Notes: generated by a model from the letters alone, not told the origin. Positions 42,789 through 52,192 are shown, counted from the stretch's first letter. The stretch: 64,000 nt of DNA from Kordiimonas aquimaris (GCF_025574485.1 NZ_JAOBPO010000002.1:126501-190500); one strand, 5' to 3'. Numbers and translations are program-made.

Positions 42789-43832
42789 ATGAGCGTTAGG
42801 TTTGTAGAAGCCGTTAAACAGGATTGCATTGTGACCAAAGAGACGTTGCCAACGGCAGAGATGTTGGCGAGAGCGAAACGAGAGCGAAGAGAACCGCCTT
42901 CTGATGCGGTCTTTAATTATTTTCCGTCATATGACGGCGAAATGCTACGCTATGCCCGCTTCCCTGCCAGCCGTGTGCTGGAAGCAAAAGGCACTGTTAT
43001 ATTCCTGCCAGGCCGTACAGAATTCATCGAAAAATTTATTGAAGACGTTCATATCTGGAATGACCTTGGCTTTGCCTGTGCTGCAATGGACCTGCGCGGG
43101 CAGGGTATGTCATATCGCCCTCATGCTGACCGCGACAGGCATTTTGTGCGCAGTTTCGAACCGCATATTGAAGATGTAAAAACCCTTTTTGAAAAAGCGT
43201 TGACCAATAAAATGCCAGCGCCTTTTATCCTTATGGGGCACTCGGCCGGCAGTCATGTTATCTTGCGTGTGATGAAAGAATATCCGCGCCTTGCCAAGGC
43301 CGCCATTACAGTTGCACCGATGGTGGATGTATTTACCGGCGGCGTGCCACGTTTTATCCCGAAATGGCTAACCATAGCCATGCGTTATATGGGCTTGGGG
43401 GCAAAATATATTCCGGGTCACGGCCCGTTCAAGGATGGGCGCTGGGGCTGGCGGCGCAAACTAACGCATGATGATGACCGCTTCTGCGATGAAGACTTTT
43501 TCATAAAGGAAAAAGACCGACGCCTTGCTGTTGGTGGCGCCACCTACAAATGGCTGCGTGAGGCACTGCGCTCTTGTGACAAGTTGCAATCACCAGGTTA
43601 CCCTGAAGCCATTCAGGCGCCTGTGCTTATTTTGCAGGCTGGTGAGGACGCAATTGTTGATAATGATGCCCAAACCAAATTTGCTGAACGATTACCAAAT
43701 GGCAAGCTCGTTGTGATTGAAGGCGCTATGCACGAAATTCTGAAGGAAACAGATGAACACCGTGCCGAGGTTTGGAAAGCAATTGGCGAATTTATCGATC
43801 TGGAAAATGGCCCTGATTTTTCGGCTATCTAG
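42789..43832 (+). CDS. alpha/beta hydrolase, lysophospholipase / S33-like
   Basis: ATG 42789 with GGGTGG upstream is preferred to a TTG at 42744. The roughly 347-residue cytoplasmic protein shows the fold: VIFLPGRTEFIEKFIEDVHIWNDLGFACAAMDLRGQGMS, nucleophile elbow GHSAGSH, acid in LQAGEDAIVDN and base in GAMHEILKE. This is the PldB/monoglyceride-lipase-type serine hydrolase pattern, probably acting on lysolipids. It is monocistronic and convergent with the next phosphatase gene. Confidence 0.85.
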   Translation: MSVRFVEAVKQDCIVTKETLPTAEMLARAKRERREPPSDAVFNYFPSYDGEMLRYARFPASRVLEAKGTVIFLPGRTEFIEKFIEDVHIWNDLGFACAAMDLRGQGMSYRPHADRDRHFVRSFEPHIEDVKTLFEKALTNKMPAPFILMGHSAGSHVILRVMKEYPRLAKAAITVAPMVDVFTGGVPRFIPKWLTIAMRYMGLGAKYIPGHGPFKDGRWGWRRKLTHDDDRFCDEDFFIKEKDRRLAVGGATYKWLREALRSCDKLQSPGYPEAIQAPVLILQAGEDAIVDNDAQTKFAERLPNGKLVVIEGAMHEILKETDEHRAEVWKAIGEFIDLENGPDFSAI

Positions 43833-43930
43833 CTTTTTGGCTATCTAATACTTGTGCAAAAAATGGCGACTGACTTTTGCGTGTAGCTGTGCCTGCCGCC
43901 TTATGTTCAGTTGCTTGCATTATGCCAACG

Positions 43931-44740
43931 CTATGCTAGCCGCCGGGTCACCTCAAGCATTTGTTTGGCCACGCGGCTGTCACCGGCTGCAATCAATCGT
44001 CCGTCAGCGCCGGGTGCGTCGCCATTCCAGTTAACGGCAACACCGCCTGCGCCGCGCACCACCGGAATAAGCGCCATCATATCGTATGGTTGCAGGCCTG
44101 CCTCGATAACAGCATCCATGTGACCGGCAGCGACAATGCCGTAGGCGTAACAATCCATGCCATAGCGAACAAGGCGAGACTGTCCCAGAATATCATCAAA
44201 CAAGGGGCGCTCATTTGCGTTAAACAGGTCTGCATCGGTTGTGGAGATGGTCGCGTTGTTCAGGCCTTCGCATGCCCGTGTGGATATCGGTTCACCGTTC
44301 AGTGTGGCACCCGTTGTCCAGCCCAGATAACGCTCTTTCAAATAAGGCTGGTCAATCACACCAATGACAGGCACTCCGTCGTATTTCAACGCTATGAGCG
44401 TGCCCCATGTTGGCAGGCCTGAAATAAAGGCGCGGGTGCCGTCGATGGGGTCCAGCACCCATTCAAACAGGCTATCGGTTTTCTTGACGCCAAATTCCTC
44501 GCCAACAATGTTGTGCTCTGGGTAGTGGGTGTCGATTAATGCGCGGATCGCTTCTTCAGCGCCGCGGTCTGCAACCGTCACCGGATCAAACCAGTCAGGG
44601 TTGCCTTTGTCTTCAACAGCCACTTTCTTGCGGAAATGCAGCAAGGAAACCTTCTCTGCCGCATCTGCCAGCTGGCATGCAAACGCCTTTAGTTCTTCAA
44701 TCATTTGATCATCAAGTTGTTTGGTCACGCCGCGCCCCAT
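43931..44740 (-). CDS. inositol-monophosphatase-family phosphatase, HisN-like
   Basis: The 269-residue protein has the metal-binding motifs of the IMPase family: D in DPVTVADRGAE, GEE in NIVGEEFG, WVLDPIDGTRAF, and a late Y-D in QPYDMMALIPVVRGAGG. The pattern, including the active ATISTTDADLF segment, fits the histidinol-phosphate phosphatase (HisN) branch, which dephosphorylates histidinol phosphate in histidine synthesis; an inositol or 3'-phosphoadenosine phosphatase role cannot be excluded. No other his genes are adjacent. Confidence 0.82.
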   Translation of the reverse strand: MGRGVTKQLDDQMIEELKAFACQLADAAEKVSLLHFRKKVAVEDKGNPDWFDPVTVADRGAEEAIRALIDTHYPEHNIVGEEFGVKKTDSLFEWVLDPIDGTRAFISGLPTWGTLIALKYDGVPVIGVIDQPYLKERYLGWTTGATLNGEPISTRACEGLNNATISTTDADLFNANERPLFDDILGQSRLVRYGMDCYAYGIVAAGHMDAVIEAGLQPYDMMALIPVVRGAGGVAVNWNGDAPGADGRLIAAGDSRVAKQMLEVTRRLA

Positions 44741-44879
44741 AATTTATTGCCCATTTATCGCCGGTTACCCACAACCGGCAGCAAACAACAATGCTTGCAA
44801 ATACGACTTTGTTAGACCACAAGAACCACGGTAAGATCAATGCCCATGATCACTGGTTTTATGAGTGTGCGGAGTATCT

Positions 44880-46010
44880 ATGAAAACTGTTGATTTTCTT
44901 ATCGTTGGTGCAGGCATTGCAGGTGCCGGCATGGCATATCGGCTGGCAGGGCATGGCCGTGTGCTGCTTGTGGATATGGAAGCGCAGGCCGGATATCACA
45001 CAACGGGGCGCTCTGCTGCATTTTACGCTGAAACATACGGCGGCCCGCGTGTGCAGCCCTTAACTACGGCTTCAAAAGACTTCCTGCATAACCCACCACT
45101 TGGTTTTTCGGATGTGCCGCTCATTACCAAACTGGGTGCCTTGCACATTTTTGATGAAGCACGAAAACAGCGGGCTATTGAACAGTTCGAGCAAACGAAG
45201 AAGATACTGCCGCACGTGACACTCCTGAGTGAGGCCGCGCTCATACAGGCCGTGCCGCAGCTTGCGGGTGGTCCGTTCATCGGCGGCATTTCTGATAGCG
45301 AATGCGGTAATCTGGATGTTGCAGCCTTGCATCAGGGTTATTTGCGCGCGGCCAAAAAAATGGGCGCAGAAGTGACGCTGGAAGCAGGCCTTGAACATGC
45401 CATTTATGAAGATGGTACGTGGAATGTGGTCTTGCGAGGGTGCACCGTGCGGGCAAAGGTTATTGTGAACTGTGCAGGTGCGTGGGCTGATGCGGTGGCA
45501 AAATGTGCAGGCGTTAAGCCACTCGGTTTCAAGCCGATGCGCCGCACGCTTGTTACTATATCAAACCCCACAGGACTTGTTTTTGATAAAAACCTGCCTG
45601 TTGTACTTGACCTTGATGAGGCATTTTACTTCAAACCCGAGGGTGATGGCTATCTGGTTTCTCCGGCAGACGAAACACCAAGCCCTGCGTGTGACACACA
45701 GCCAGAGAACGAAGATGTGGCCATTGCGGTTGATCATTTTGAGCGCACGACAGGCGCCAGTGTACGGGGTGTTGATGCCAAATGGGCAGGTCTGCGCACC
45801 TTCGCAGCCGACCGGTTGCCTGTTATCGGCTTTGATGCGAATCAGGACGGCTTTTTCTGGAATGCAGGCCAAGGCGGTTACGGCATTCAAACATCACCGG
45901 CGTGGTCACGCTTTGCTGCCAGCCTGATTTTGGGCCACGGTGTGCCGGATGATGTCGCGCGCATGGACGCCCAAACGCAGTGGTACAGCCCGTCTCGCTT
46001 CAGTCAGTAA
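44880..46010 (+). CDS. FAD-dependent oxidoreductase of the D-amino-acid oxidase (DAO) family
   Basis: The ATG at 44880 follows TGCGGAG; an in-frame GTG at 44865 is less likely. The 376-residue protein starts with the FAD-binding motif VGAGIAGAGMAYRLA. It continues with GRSAAFYAETYG, ALHQGYLRAAKKMGAEV, VIVNCAGAWAD and the C-terminal GFFWNAGQGGYGIQTSPAW typical of DAO-family flavoproteins. It oxidises an amino acid or related amine in the cytosol; the specific substrate is not readable. It has no exported signal, unlike the other DAO protein near 54 kb. Confidence 0.85.
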   Translation: MKTVDFLIVGAGIAGAGMAYRLAGHGRVLLVDMEAQAGYHTTGRSAAFYAETYGGPRVQPLTTASKDFLHNPPLGFSDVPLITKLGALHIFDEARKQRAIEQFEQTKKILPHVTLLSEAALIQAVPQLAGGPFIGGISDSECGNLDVAALHQGYLRAAKKMGAEVTLEAGLEHAIYEDGTWNVVLRGCTVRAKVIVNCAGAWADAVAKCAGVKPLGFKPMRRTLVTISNPTGLVFDKNLPVVLDLDEAFYFKPEGDGYLVSPADETPSPACDTQPENEDVAIAVDHFERTTGASVRGVDAKWAGLRTFAADRLPVIGFDANQDGFFWNAGQGGYGIQTSPAWSRFAASLILGHGVPDDVARMDAQTQWYSPSRFSQ

Positions 46011-46204
46011 GCGATGAGCGCTGTCATAGTGCGTGATATTTTTGTCGCAGGTTGTGTAAGGCAATGTTTTGTAAAGAAATTGACTTTATTGTTTCTTTGA
46101 CAATGGCTCATATTTTTGAGATAAATTAGGCAATTGAATTTTCGATTCTTTCGGGTGGTCGGCGTGATGGTACGCCAAGCGAGAGAATGATAAGGAGTTT
46201 AACG

Positions 46205-46897
46205 ATGCGTATAGCAATTATTGCAGCAGCTTTTGGTATGGCACTGGGTGCCCCGTTGTTGATGCCTACATCCTTAATGAGCGCGGCAACAGCGCAGTTC
46301 CTAGAAAGCCTTGAGGCGCAGTTGATAGCAGCTGCAAACGATCCGGCCGCCTTGCAAACTATTATTGATAACGAGATGGCTTCAGGCAATACGGACGGCT
46401 TAGCGATTGCGCTTTCAAAAGCTGCGGCTACTGTTTCGGCAAGTGATACAGCTGGTGCTGCAGCGCTGGTTACTCAGGCTGTAACGGTTGCAAGCGGTGC
46501 AAGCGCTGCAACTCAAGCAACTGTTGGTGGTGTTGCCAGTGCGGTTGCAACAACTGCTGCTGAAGGCGGTGATACTGCTTCTGCGGCGGCTGTGGAAACT
46601 GCGGTTGCATCGTCTGGTGGTGCTGCGGCACAGTCTTACTCTGATGCTGGCGGTTCACAAGGTTCGAACGTTCAAACGTCAACAGCGGTTGTGGTAGCAC
46701 AGTCAACACCAACACCGCCAGCTGCACCACCAATACCTGTTAATGTTCCTGGTGCTCCAGTAGCACCTGTTGTTGTGACTGGTGATACGCCTCCTCCTCC
46801 TCCGCCAAATGTGCCTGTTGTCCCGACTATTCCGGAGCCAAACCCAGCGCAGATTGTACCGATTGAGGTTATCGTGAGCCCGGGCAGCCCAACCTAG
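46205..46897 (+). CDS. secreted Ala/Ser-rich protein with proline-rich tail, unknown function
   Basis: ATG 46205 follows AAGGAG. The product of about 230 residues has a Sec signal (MRIAIIAAAFGMALG...). A helical Ala/Ser/Thr/Val-rich stretch (about residues 50-150) follows, then a proline-rich tail with a PPPPPP run and PVVPTIPEPNPAQ. Codon use is balanced and the gene ends in a strong terminator, so it is probably real. It belongs to no family I recognise; the low complexity suggests a surface, wall-spanning or adhesin-like role. It is not a fusion to an enzyme domain. Confidence 0.65.
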   Translation: MRIAIIAAAFGMALGAPLLMPTSLMSAATAQFLESLEAQLIAAANDPAALQTIIDNEMASGNTDGLAIALSKAAATVSASDTAGAAALVTQAVTVASGASAATQATVGGVASAVATTAAEGGDTASAAAVETAVASSGGAAAQSYSDAGGSQGSNVQTSTAVVVAQSTPTPPAAPPIPVNVPGAPVAPVVVTGDTPPPPPPNVPVVPTIPEPNPAQIVPIEVIVSPGSPT

Positions 46898-47421
46898 GAC
46901 GAGCAAGCTAGTTTAACAGGCTAGGCTTTTAAGAATTTAAAACGGTGTGAACTTCGGTTCGCGCCGTTTTCTTTTGTGGTGCTGATAATTTCAACACTGT
47001 GCCATAAGGTAATGCCCGTGTCGTAGGGCGAGGGGTGTGCCAACCGTCTGATCAAGGCAATACATCAGAGCTTGGGGCGATTAATTTTTTATGCGCAATT
47101 GCGTTTGTCCCAGTCATTTTGTATTTGCAGGCGCTTCAGCAGCTTACCGTAATGATTGGTTTGGTTCCTTGAGCCTTTACCACAAGTGTGCGCGGTTAAA
47201 TCATGTGTTGATAACCGCGTGCTATAAGTCACAAGGTCAAAGGTTGTTGTTAAACAGTTCTTGTCGGCGCGGCGTAACCTGCAATCATAATTAACCGCTA
47301 TAGCTGGCGTAACAGGGCATTAGCTCACCGGAAAATGGTACCCATAAAATATCGACGCGAAGCAATAAGCCCGCGCCGTTTGTGTTTGTTTGCAGCTGCG
47401 TGCAAAAATGTGTGTGCGCAG
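46898..47421. other. 524-bp intergenic region with terminator and a further hairpin
   Basis: Besides the strong terminator at 46939-46975, the stretch holds the inverted repeat CGCGGTTA-N13-TAACCGCG (47190-47218). A short reading frame here (47091-47294) lacks a ribosome site and family resemblance and is not counted. Nothing else was recognised. Confidence 0.5.
46939..46975 (+). terminator. intrinsic terminator with UUCG tetraloop
   Basis: A 14-bp stem, AAAACGGTGTGAAC / GTTCGCGCCGTTTT, with two G-U pairs and an extra-stable TTCG loop runs into CTTTTG. It ends the Ala/Pro-rich protein gene. Confidence 0.9.
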
Positions 47422-48621
47422 TTACTCGCCGGTGTCTTGGCTGTCTGCAACACTCAAGCGCACATGCACGGGGGCAAGGTCTGTCTCCGTATAGGTCTTG
47501 ATGATATCAAGTGCATCTTTGATACCGTCGCGTTCGCTCATGCTGCCATCTGCCACTGCGGATGCTACGCCCAGAATTTGCATATAAACCTTTTCAGGCT
47601 CGCCTTGCACCGTCAGGCCAAATGCATCTGTGCCTGTTTCCAGCCGTGTCCATTCAGCGCGGATGGCCTGCCAAAAGCCTTTGGTTTTGTCCCAGTATTC
47701 AAGGGCGGCGGTGGCATCAACGCTGTTGGTGCGCACGTATGTGTTAACGCCCACTTCGCGCACCAATATTTGCGGGTTTGCACCGTCCAGTATCAGTTTG
47801 GTGTTGTCCTGTTCGTGCACCCAGCCGTTTGGTGTAATCGCATGGCGGTTAACGGCTTCAATGGCGTGATAGTCGCTGCGCTTTGTTGCGTCGCGGCGGG
47901 GAAGAGGGCGCCATGCTTTGTGGCCTGCCCATTCTGGTGCACCGCTCGTGTACTCCCAAATGCCAAGGGCTGCATAGCGCGGGCCGTCATCTACCTGATA
48001 AACAAACTGTGCCCATTGGCCTTTGGTGTCGGCAGGGTTAAGTGCCACAACATCCCAACCGTTTGCACCGATAAAGCGCGTGATTGATGTTGGTTCGTAC
48101 GACCAGTCTTGCCGCCAATGCTTGATCGGGGTGTTTCTCTCTTTGCCTACCAGCAGAATGTGTTGAAGGCTGATAAAATCACCGCGGTCTTCGATAACAC
48201 GTACAATTTCGGTTGCGCCGGTTACGTAGGGGTCTTTTGGCGTATAGCCTTGCTGGAAAGACACTGTTTCGCGGAAATCAAACGTCACGTCAAAGTCACC
48301 CACCATCGCAAGAATAGCCTGCCGGTCTCTTTTTATAGCGGCTTGTTCTATACTGGCTTGCTCTATAGTGCTGGCTGTTTTTGCCTGCGGTGCAGACGTG
48401 GCTACCAAGCCGCCGCTGTTCTGGGATGTTGCGCCGCACGCTGTCATACCAAATGCAATGGCAGTTATGCCGATTGCCCGTTTGACTGTTTGCATCAACG
48501 TATGTGGTTTTGCGCGTGTTGTTGCTTCACCTGCTGCTTGCCTTGCTCGTCCTGTCGTTTGGTCTGTCGCCTGATCAGCCGTCTGTGCCCACGCCCGATT
48601 TACTGTGTTCCCTAGTGTCAT
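47422..48621 (-). CDS. DUF6607-like lipoprotein next to a haem-type TonB receptor
   Basis: The product is up to 399 residues. The start at 48621 has AAGGA/GAGG upstream. An internal ATG at 48495 would start a compact lipoprotein signal (MQTVKRAIGITAIAFGMTAC), so the lipidated Cys in GMTAC is likely and the true start is uncertain. The core (DRQAILAMVGDFDVTFDFRETV, ISLQHILLVGKERNTPIKHWRQDWSYEP, GWVHEQDNTKLI) looks like the DUF6607 family. The gene is divergent from an iron/haem receptor across a Fur box, suggesting a role in the same uptake process. Confidence 0.75.
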   Translation of the reverse strand: MTLGNTVNRAWAQTADQATDQTTGRARQAAGEATTRAKPHTLMQTVKRAIGITAIAFGMTACGATSQNSGGLVATSAPQAKTASTIEQASIEQAAIKRDRQAILAMVGDFDVTFDFRETVSFQQGYTPKDPYVTGATEIVRVIEDRGDFISLQHILLVGKERNTPIKHWRQDWSYEPTSITRFIGANGWDVVALNPADTKGQWAQFVYQVDDGPRYAALGIWEYTSGAPEWAGHKAWRPLPRRDATKRSDYHAIEAVNRHAITPNGWVHEQDNTKLILDGANPQILVREVGVNTYVRTNSVDATAALEYWDKTKGFWQAIRAEWTRLETGTDAFGLTVQGEPEKVYMQILGVASAVADGSMSERDGIKDALDIIKTYTETDLAPVHVRLSVADSQDTGE

Positions 48622-48696
48622 TTCCTCATCCTTAAAATAATAATGATTCTAACTTGCATTATCAAAAACATGTTGTTAGAGGTCTTTTAATGTAAA

Positions 48697-48711
48697 TGCG
48701 AATCATTCGCA
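48697..48711. promoter_or_regulatory. Fur-type box, TGCGAAT-C-ATTCGCA
   Basis: A perfect 7-1-7 palindrome lies 22 bp upstream of the receptor start codon, within the divergent intergenic region. This is the arrangement and style of alphaproteobacterial iron-responsive Fur sites. A weaker related sequence, AATGATTCTAACTTGCATT, lies nearer the other gene at 48642-48660. Confidence 0.7.
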
Positions 48712-48733
48712 ACAATAAATAAGGCTCAGGAAC

Positions 48734-50860
48734 ATGAATTTTCACAATGCGATTAAAACACGCAGTACAGCAGCAAAAGTCTCGTGCTTGGTTGGCATGT
48801 CTTTGTCTGCATCGGCTTTAGCAGCTACACATGCGCTTGCAGAAGAGGCAGCCGATTATGACGGCACAGAGATTGAAGAGATCAGCGTAACAGCAACGCG
48901 CGGTGAATCTGATGTTTTCACTTTCCCGGGTGCGGTTAGTGTTATTTCCAAGGACGAGATTGACGCACGCATTGCTGCCAGCATCTCCGAGATTTTCGCA
49001 TCCACACCGGGCGTGCAGTTTGACGGCGGCCCACGACGCACGGGTGAAACACCAGCGCTACGCGGTATTTCCGGCGAAGGCGTGCTGGTGCTGTTTGACG
49101 GTGTGCGCCAGAATTTCCTGTCTGGTCATGATGGCCGCTTTTTCATTGAGCCAGATCTGCTGCGCTCTGCTGAAGTGGTGCGTGGCCCGGGTTCTGCCCT
49201 TTATGGCTCCAGTGCCATCGGTGGTGTGATCGCTTTTGAGACAGTGGATGCACGCGACCTGCTCGGTGAAGACAATCAATTTGGTTACCGTGTTAAAGGC
49301 GGTTTTCAGGGTGCAAACGACGAATGGTTATACGGCGGGACAGTATTTGGTCAGTCTGCTGACGGTGCTTACAGTGGCCTTGCCAGCTTGAGCTTCAGGG
49401 ATTCTAGCGACATTAATCTGGCGCGCGGCGCTGACCTGCAGGGCGACGACGAGATTGCATCAGGTCTTGTTAAGTTTTCGGCACAGGTCAGCGATGACCT
49501 CAAGCTCGATTTCTCGTGGCTGAAGTTTAACAACGACGCGCGTGAGCCAAACAACGGCCAAGGCATTTCAACCGGTGATCTGGTTGACAAGGATATCCGC
49601 AGCGAAACATGGCGCGGCGGCCTGACCTATAACCCTGACAGTGACCTGATTGATCTGGGCATTGTGGCATACACAACACGCGCGCGCGTTGATGAAGCCG
49701 AACTGGACACCACACGTGAAATTTCACGCCGTGTAAAAACATATGGCTTTGTTGCCGATAACCGTTCCAAATTCGCTTTGGGCGGTGATGCCAGTGTTAC
49801 TTTCACATACGGCGGTGAATATTACCGTGATGAACAGGTTGGTCTTGATAATACAACGGCAGACGGCACACGCGGCGGCGTACCTGATGCAACGTCTGAA
49901 ACATTTGGTGCTTTCATTCAGGCCGACTTTGCCATTCCAACGGCCATTGGTGGTTTCCGGATTATTCCGGCAGTGCGCTATGATGATTTCGACAACACAT
50001 CAGACCGCGACGCCAGCTTGAACTCCAGCGATGGTGCAACGTCTCCTAAAATCGGCATATCTTACACACCTACCGATTGGCTCTTGTTGTTTGGTAATTA
50101 TTCCGAGGCCTTTCGCGCACCGTCATTCAACGAGATATTCGCTGATAACCTGCATTTTGTTATTCCTGCGGGGCCGGGTGTGTTTGCGCCTAATTTCTTT
50201 GTGCCAAACCTTGATTTGCAATCCGAACGGGCCAAAGCGTTTGAGTTTGGTGCAGGCCTGACATTTGAAGATGTTGCTACTGATGGTGACAAGTTGGTTA
50301 TCAAAGGTAGCTACTACGACAATGACGTGACGAACCTGATTGACCTTGAGGTGAATGTGGAATTTTCGCCGTCATGCTTTGCGCCCATTCCGGGCGTGTG
50401 TACATCAGGCACCAGCCGCAATGTGAACACAGCAAGTGCCGAAATCACAGGTTTCGAGATCGAAGGGCAATATAGCAGCGACTATTTGTATCTGTCTGCC
50501 GCTTACGCAACCATTGACGGCACCGACCAAGACACGGGTGATTTTGTCGGTATCCTGACACCAAACCGGTTGAACCTTGTTGGTGAAGTGAAGATGCCGG
50601 CACAAAGCCTGCGTGTTGGTGCGCGTGCCGAGTTTTCTGGCGCGCTGACAAAGGTGAATGATCCAGCAAACGAGCGCCGCGCCTACGAGACAGTTGATAC
50701 ATACCTTGTGTGGCAGCCAACCGAAGGGCCGCTGCAAGGCTTGCGGGTTGATATGGGCGTGAATAACATCTTTAACGCCAATGCAGAGCGTGTGTTTGCA
50801 GGTGTGCCGGGTGTTAACAGAAACTTCCGTACAACTGTGTCCTGGACATCTAGTTTCTAG
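48734..50860 (+). CDS. TonB-dependent outer-membrane receptor, haem/iron type
   Basis: The 708-residue protein has a signal peptide (cleaved near THALAE), a plug (EEISVTATRGESDVFTFPGAVSVISKDEID ... GVQFDGGPRRTGETPALRGI ... SALYGSSAIGGVIAFETVD) and a barrel. The barrel carries the haem/haemoglobin-receptor signature NYSEAFRAPSFNEIF and NLDLQSERAKAFEFG. The C-terminus TTVSWTSSF ends in an aromatic residue. A Fur box lies just upstream. It probably imports haem or a ferric chelate using TonB energy. A cytochrome b561 gene follows 29 bp later. Confidence 0.87.
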   Translation: MNFHNAIKTRSTAAKVSCLVGMSLSASALAATHALAEEAADYDGTEIEEISVTATRGESDVFTFPGAVSVISKDEIDARIAASISEIFASTPGVQFDGGPRRTGETPALRGISGEGVLVLFDGVRQNFLSGHDGRFFIEPDLLRSAEVVRGPGSALYGSSAIGGVIAFETVDARDLLGEDNQFGYRVKGGFQGANDEWLYGGTVFGQSADGAYSGLASLSFRDSSDINLARGADLQGDDEIASGLVKFSAQVSDDLKLDFSWLKFNNDAREPNNGQGISTGDLVDKDIRSETWRGGLTYNPDSDLIDLGIVAYTTRARVDEAELDTTREISRRVKTYGFVADNRSKFALGGDASVTFTYGGEYYRDEQVGLDNTTADGTRGGVPDATSETFGAFIQADFAIPTAIGGFRIIPAVRYDDFDNTSDRDASLNSSDGATSPKIGISYTPTDWLLLFGNYSEAFRAPSFNEIFADNLHFVIPAGPGVFAPNFFVPNLDLQSERAKAFEFGAGLTFEDVATDGDKLVIKGSYYDNDVTNLIDLEVNVEFSPSCFAPIPGVCTSGTSRNVNTASAEITGFEIEGQYSSDYLYLSAAYATIDGTDQDTGDFVGILTPNRLNLVGEVKMPAQSLRVGARAEFSGALTKVNDPANERRAYETVDTYLVWQPTEGPLQGLRVDMGVNNIFNANAERVFAGVPGVNRNFRTTVSWTSSF

Positions 50861-50889
50861 AATCACATGCGAAACCGTAGGAGGTAACG

Positions 50890-51423
50890 ATGGCAATTAG
50901 TAATACTGAAAGTGAATATGGCTGGCTTGCAAAAGCCATGCATTGGATCATGGCAGTATTACTGATCGGGCTGGTGGCCTTTGGGCTTTACATGAGCGAC
51001 ATGCCGCGCGGTGACGAAAAAAGTGCATTAATCAGACTGCATGCATCAGCAGGGGTGTTGGCGGTGCTGCTGTTGGCAGTTCGGTTTGGTTGGCGGATGT
51101 TCAACACAGCGCCCAGGGCCTTTAGCGAAAACAAGACACAAGCGCGGCTCGCACACATTGTTCATATGGGTTTCTATGTATTTGTTGCCACGCAAGTGAT
51201 AACCGGCAGTATGTCGTTGATGACAGTTGGCTGGGATGTGCCTTTCTTTGACTTGTTCTCGATCCCGACACCGTTTGAGCGAGATATACCGCGCCACCAG
51301 TTCTGGGAAGGGCTGCATGTTGCTAGCTGGTACATGCTGGCAGTTTTGTTCCTGTTGCATATTGGCGGGGTGGTTTATCACCAGATTGTTAAAAAGCGCT
51401 CGGTTCTCAAGCGTATGCTCTAG
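50890..51423 (+). CDS. cytochrome b561 family membrane protein
   Basis: The 177-residue protein with four membrane helices starts at GGAGGTAACG-ATG. Histidines in AMHWIMA, IRLHASAG and WEGLHVASW fit the two-haem ligand set of bacterial CybB-type b561 proteins. It may reduce ferric iron or quinone at the membrane. Being cotranscribed with the haem/iron receptor, it plausibly supplies electrons for ferric reduction after uptake; this is inference. Confidence 0.88.
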   Translation: MAISNTESEYGWLAKAMHWIMAVLLIGLVAFGLYMSDMPRGDEKSALIRLHASAGVLAVLLLAVRFGWRMFNTAPRAFSENKTQARLAHIVHMGFYVFVATQVITGSMSLMTVGWDVPFFDLFSIPTPFERDIPRHQFWEGLHVASWYMLAVLFLLHIGGVVYHQIVKKRSVLKRML

Positions 51424-51442
51424 CAAGCATTGTGCATGCTAG
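51420..51442. terminator. hairpin between cytochrome b561 and the GlsB-like gene
   Basis: CTAGCAAGCA and TGCATGCTAG form a stem with one mismatch overlapping the b561 stop codon. There is no T-run; a weak element between convergent genes. Confidence 0.35.
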
Positions 51443-51451
51443 AGAACGGTT

Positions 51452-51703
51452 TTAATCATCATCGCGGCCACCATGCTTTTTCTTGCCAAAGAAATACACA
51501 AGAACTACCGAGCCTACGGTTGCGGAGATCAAGTCACCAATGAGGTTGTGAGGGCCAAGGCCGAGTGCGCCGAATGCCAGATCACCGAGCACACCGCCCA
51601 ATACACCAAGTACAATGTTGCCAAGTGCACCGTAACCGCGACCGCGCAAGATATGTCCCGCGAAATAGCCTGCTGCGGCACCAATAAGAATTGCACCAAT
51701 CAT
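51452..51703 (-). CDS. GlsB/YeaQ/YmgE-family stress membrane protein
   Basis: The 83-residue protein consists of three hydrophobic Gly-rich helices (MIGAILIGAAAGYFAGHILRG, IVLGVLGGVLGD, IGDLISATVGSVVLVYF) with a charged tail KKKHGGRDDD. This matches the transglycosylase-associated (GlsB/YeaQ) family, usually induced by envelope stress; the mechanism is unclear. It is next to a Pmp3-like gene. Confidence 0.88.
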   Translation of the reverse strand: MIGAILIGAAAGYFAGHILRGRGYGALGNIVLGVLGGVLGDLAFGALGLGPHNLIGDLISATVGSVVLVYFFGKKKHGGRDDD

Positions 51704-51749
51704 AATATAGTCTCCATGCTGTCTTTATGTGCGTCTAACTAGAGCCGAA

Positions 51750-51959
51750 TCAACGATACCGGCTGTAACGGCGGCCATAATCCATGTCACGGCGCAGTTC
51801 CTCGTTGCGGTATTGGCTCAAGGAATAAACGGCCCAAATTGCGGCCACGGGCCAGCCGATTACTGTTAGCCATAAAAACGCACAGAATATCCCCTGAAAA
51901 GGGCGGTTAATTGTAAAGAAAACTATGGGTGGTAAAAAAATCGCCATTAATAGGCGCAT
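51750..51959 (-). CDS. Pmp3/YqaE-family small membrane protein
   Basis: Start 51959 is chosen because AGGAGGAG lies just before it; the in-frame start at 52016 would add an unlikely 19-residue N-terminus. The 69-residue protein resembles the two-helix Pmp3/YqaE family: RLLMAIFLPPIVFFTINRPFQGIF and LTVIGWPVAAIWAVYSL. These proteins modulate membrane potential or ion leakage under stress. The GlsB-like gene follows 46 bp downstream. Confidence 0.8.
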   Translation of the reverse strand: MRLLMAIFLPPIVFFTINRPFQGIFCAFLWLTVIGWPVAAIWAVYSLSQYRNEELRRDMDYGRRYSRYR

Positions 51960-52192
51960 TTGCTCCTCCTGATCGCTCGCTGTTAATTCATTATTTATTT
52001 TCTTTATATAAATCACATAAGAACGAAGTGGGGCGATTCAAGAGTAAATTAGCGTTCGATTGTTACGTAAAGTTAACGAATTCTCTGCAAAATGGCGTCA
52101 ACCATATGAAGCTTCACAGTATTTACAAATGCTGCGGGCATGGTGGGCATTAACAATTTATATGAAAATACCTTTGTTTTGAGGCGAGCTGG

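Noticed and set aside
47091-47294. 67-residue plus-strand frame in the 46.9-47.4 kb gap
   Set aside because: No ribosome site and no resemblance to any family; likely chance.
47335-48087. 250-residue plus-strand frame opposite the DUF6607-like gene
   Set aside because: Opposite a conserved gene, and the translation is low-quality (Cys/Ala/His-rich).
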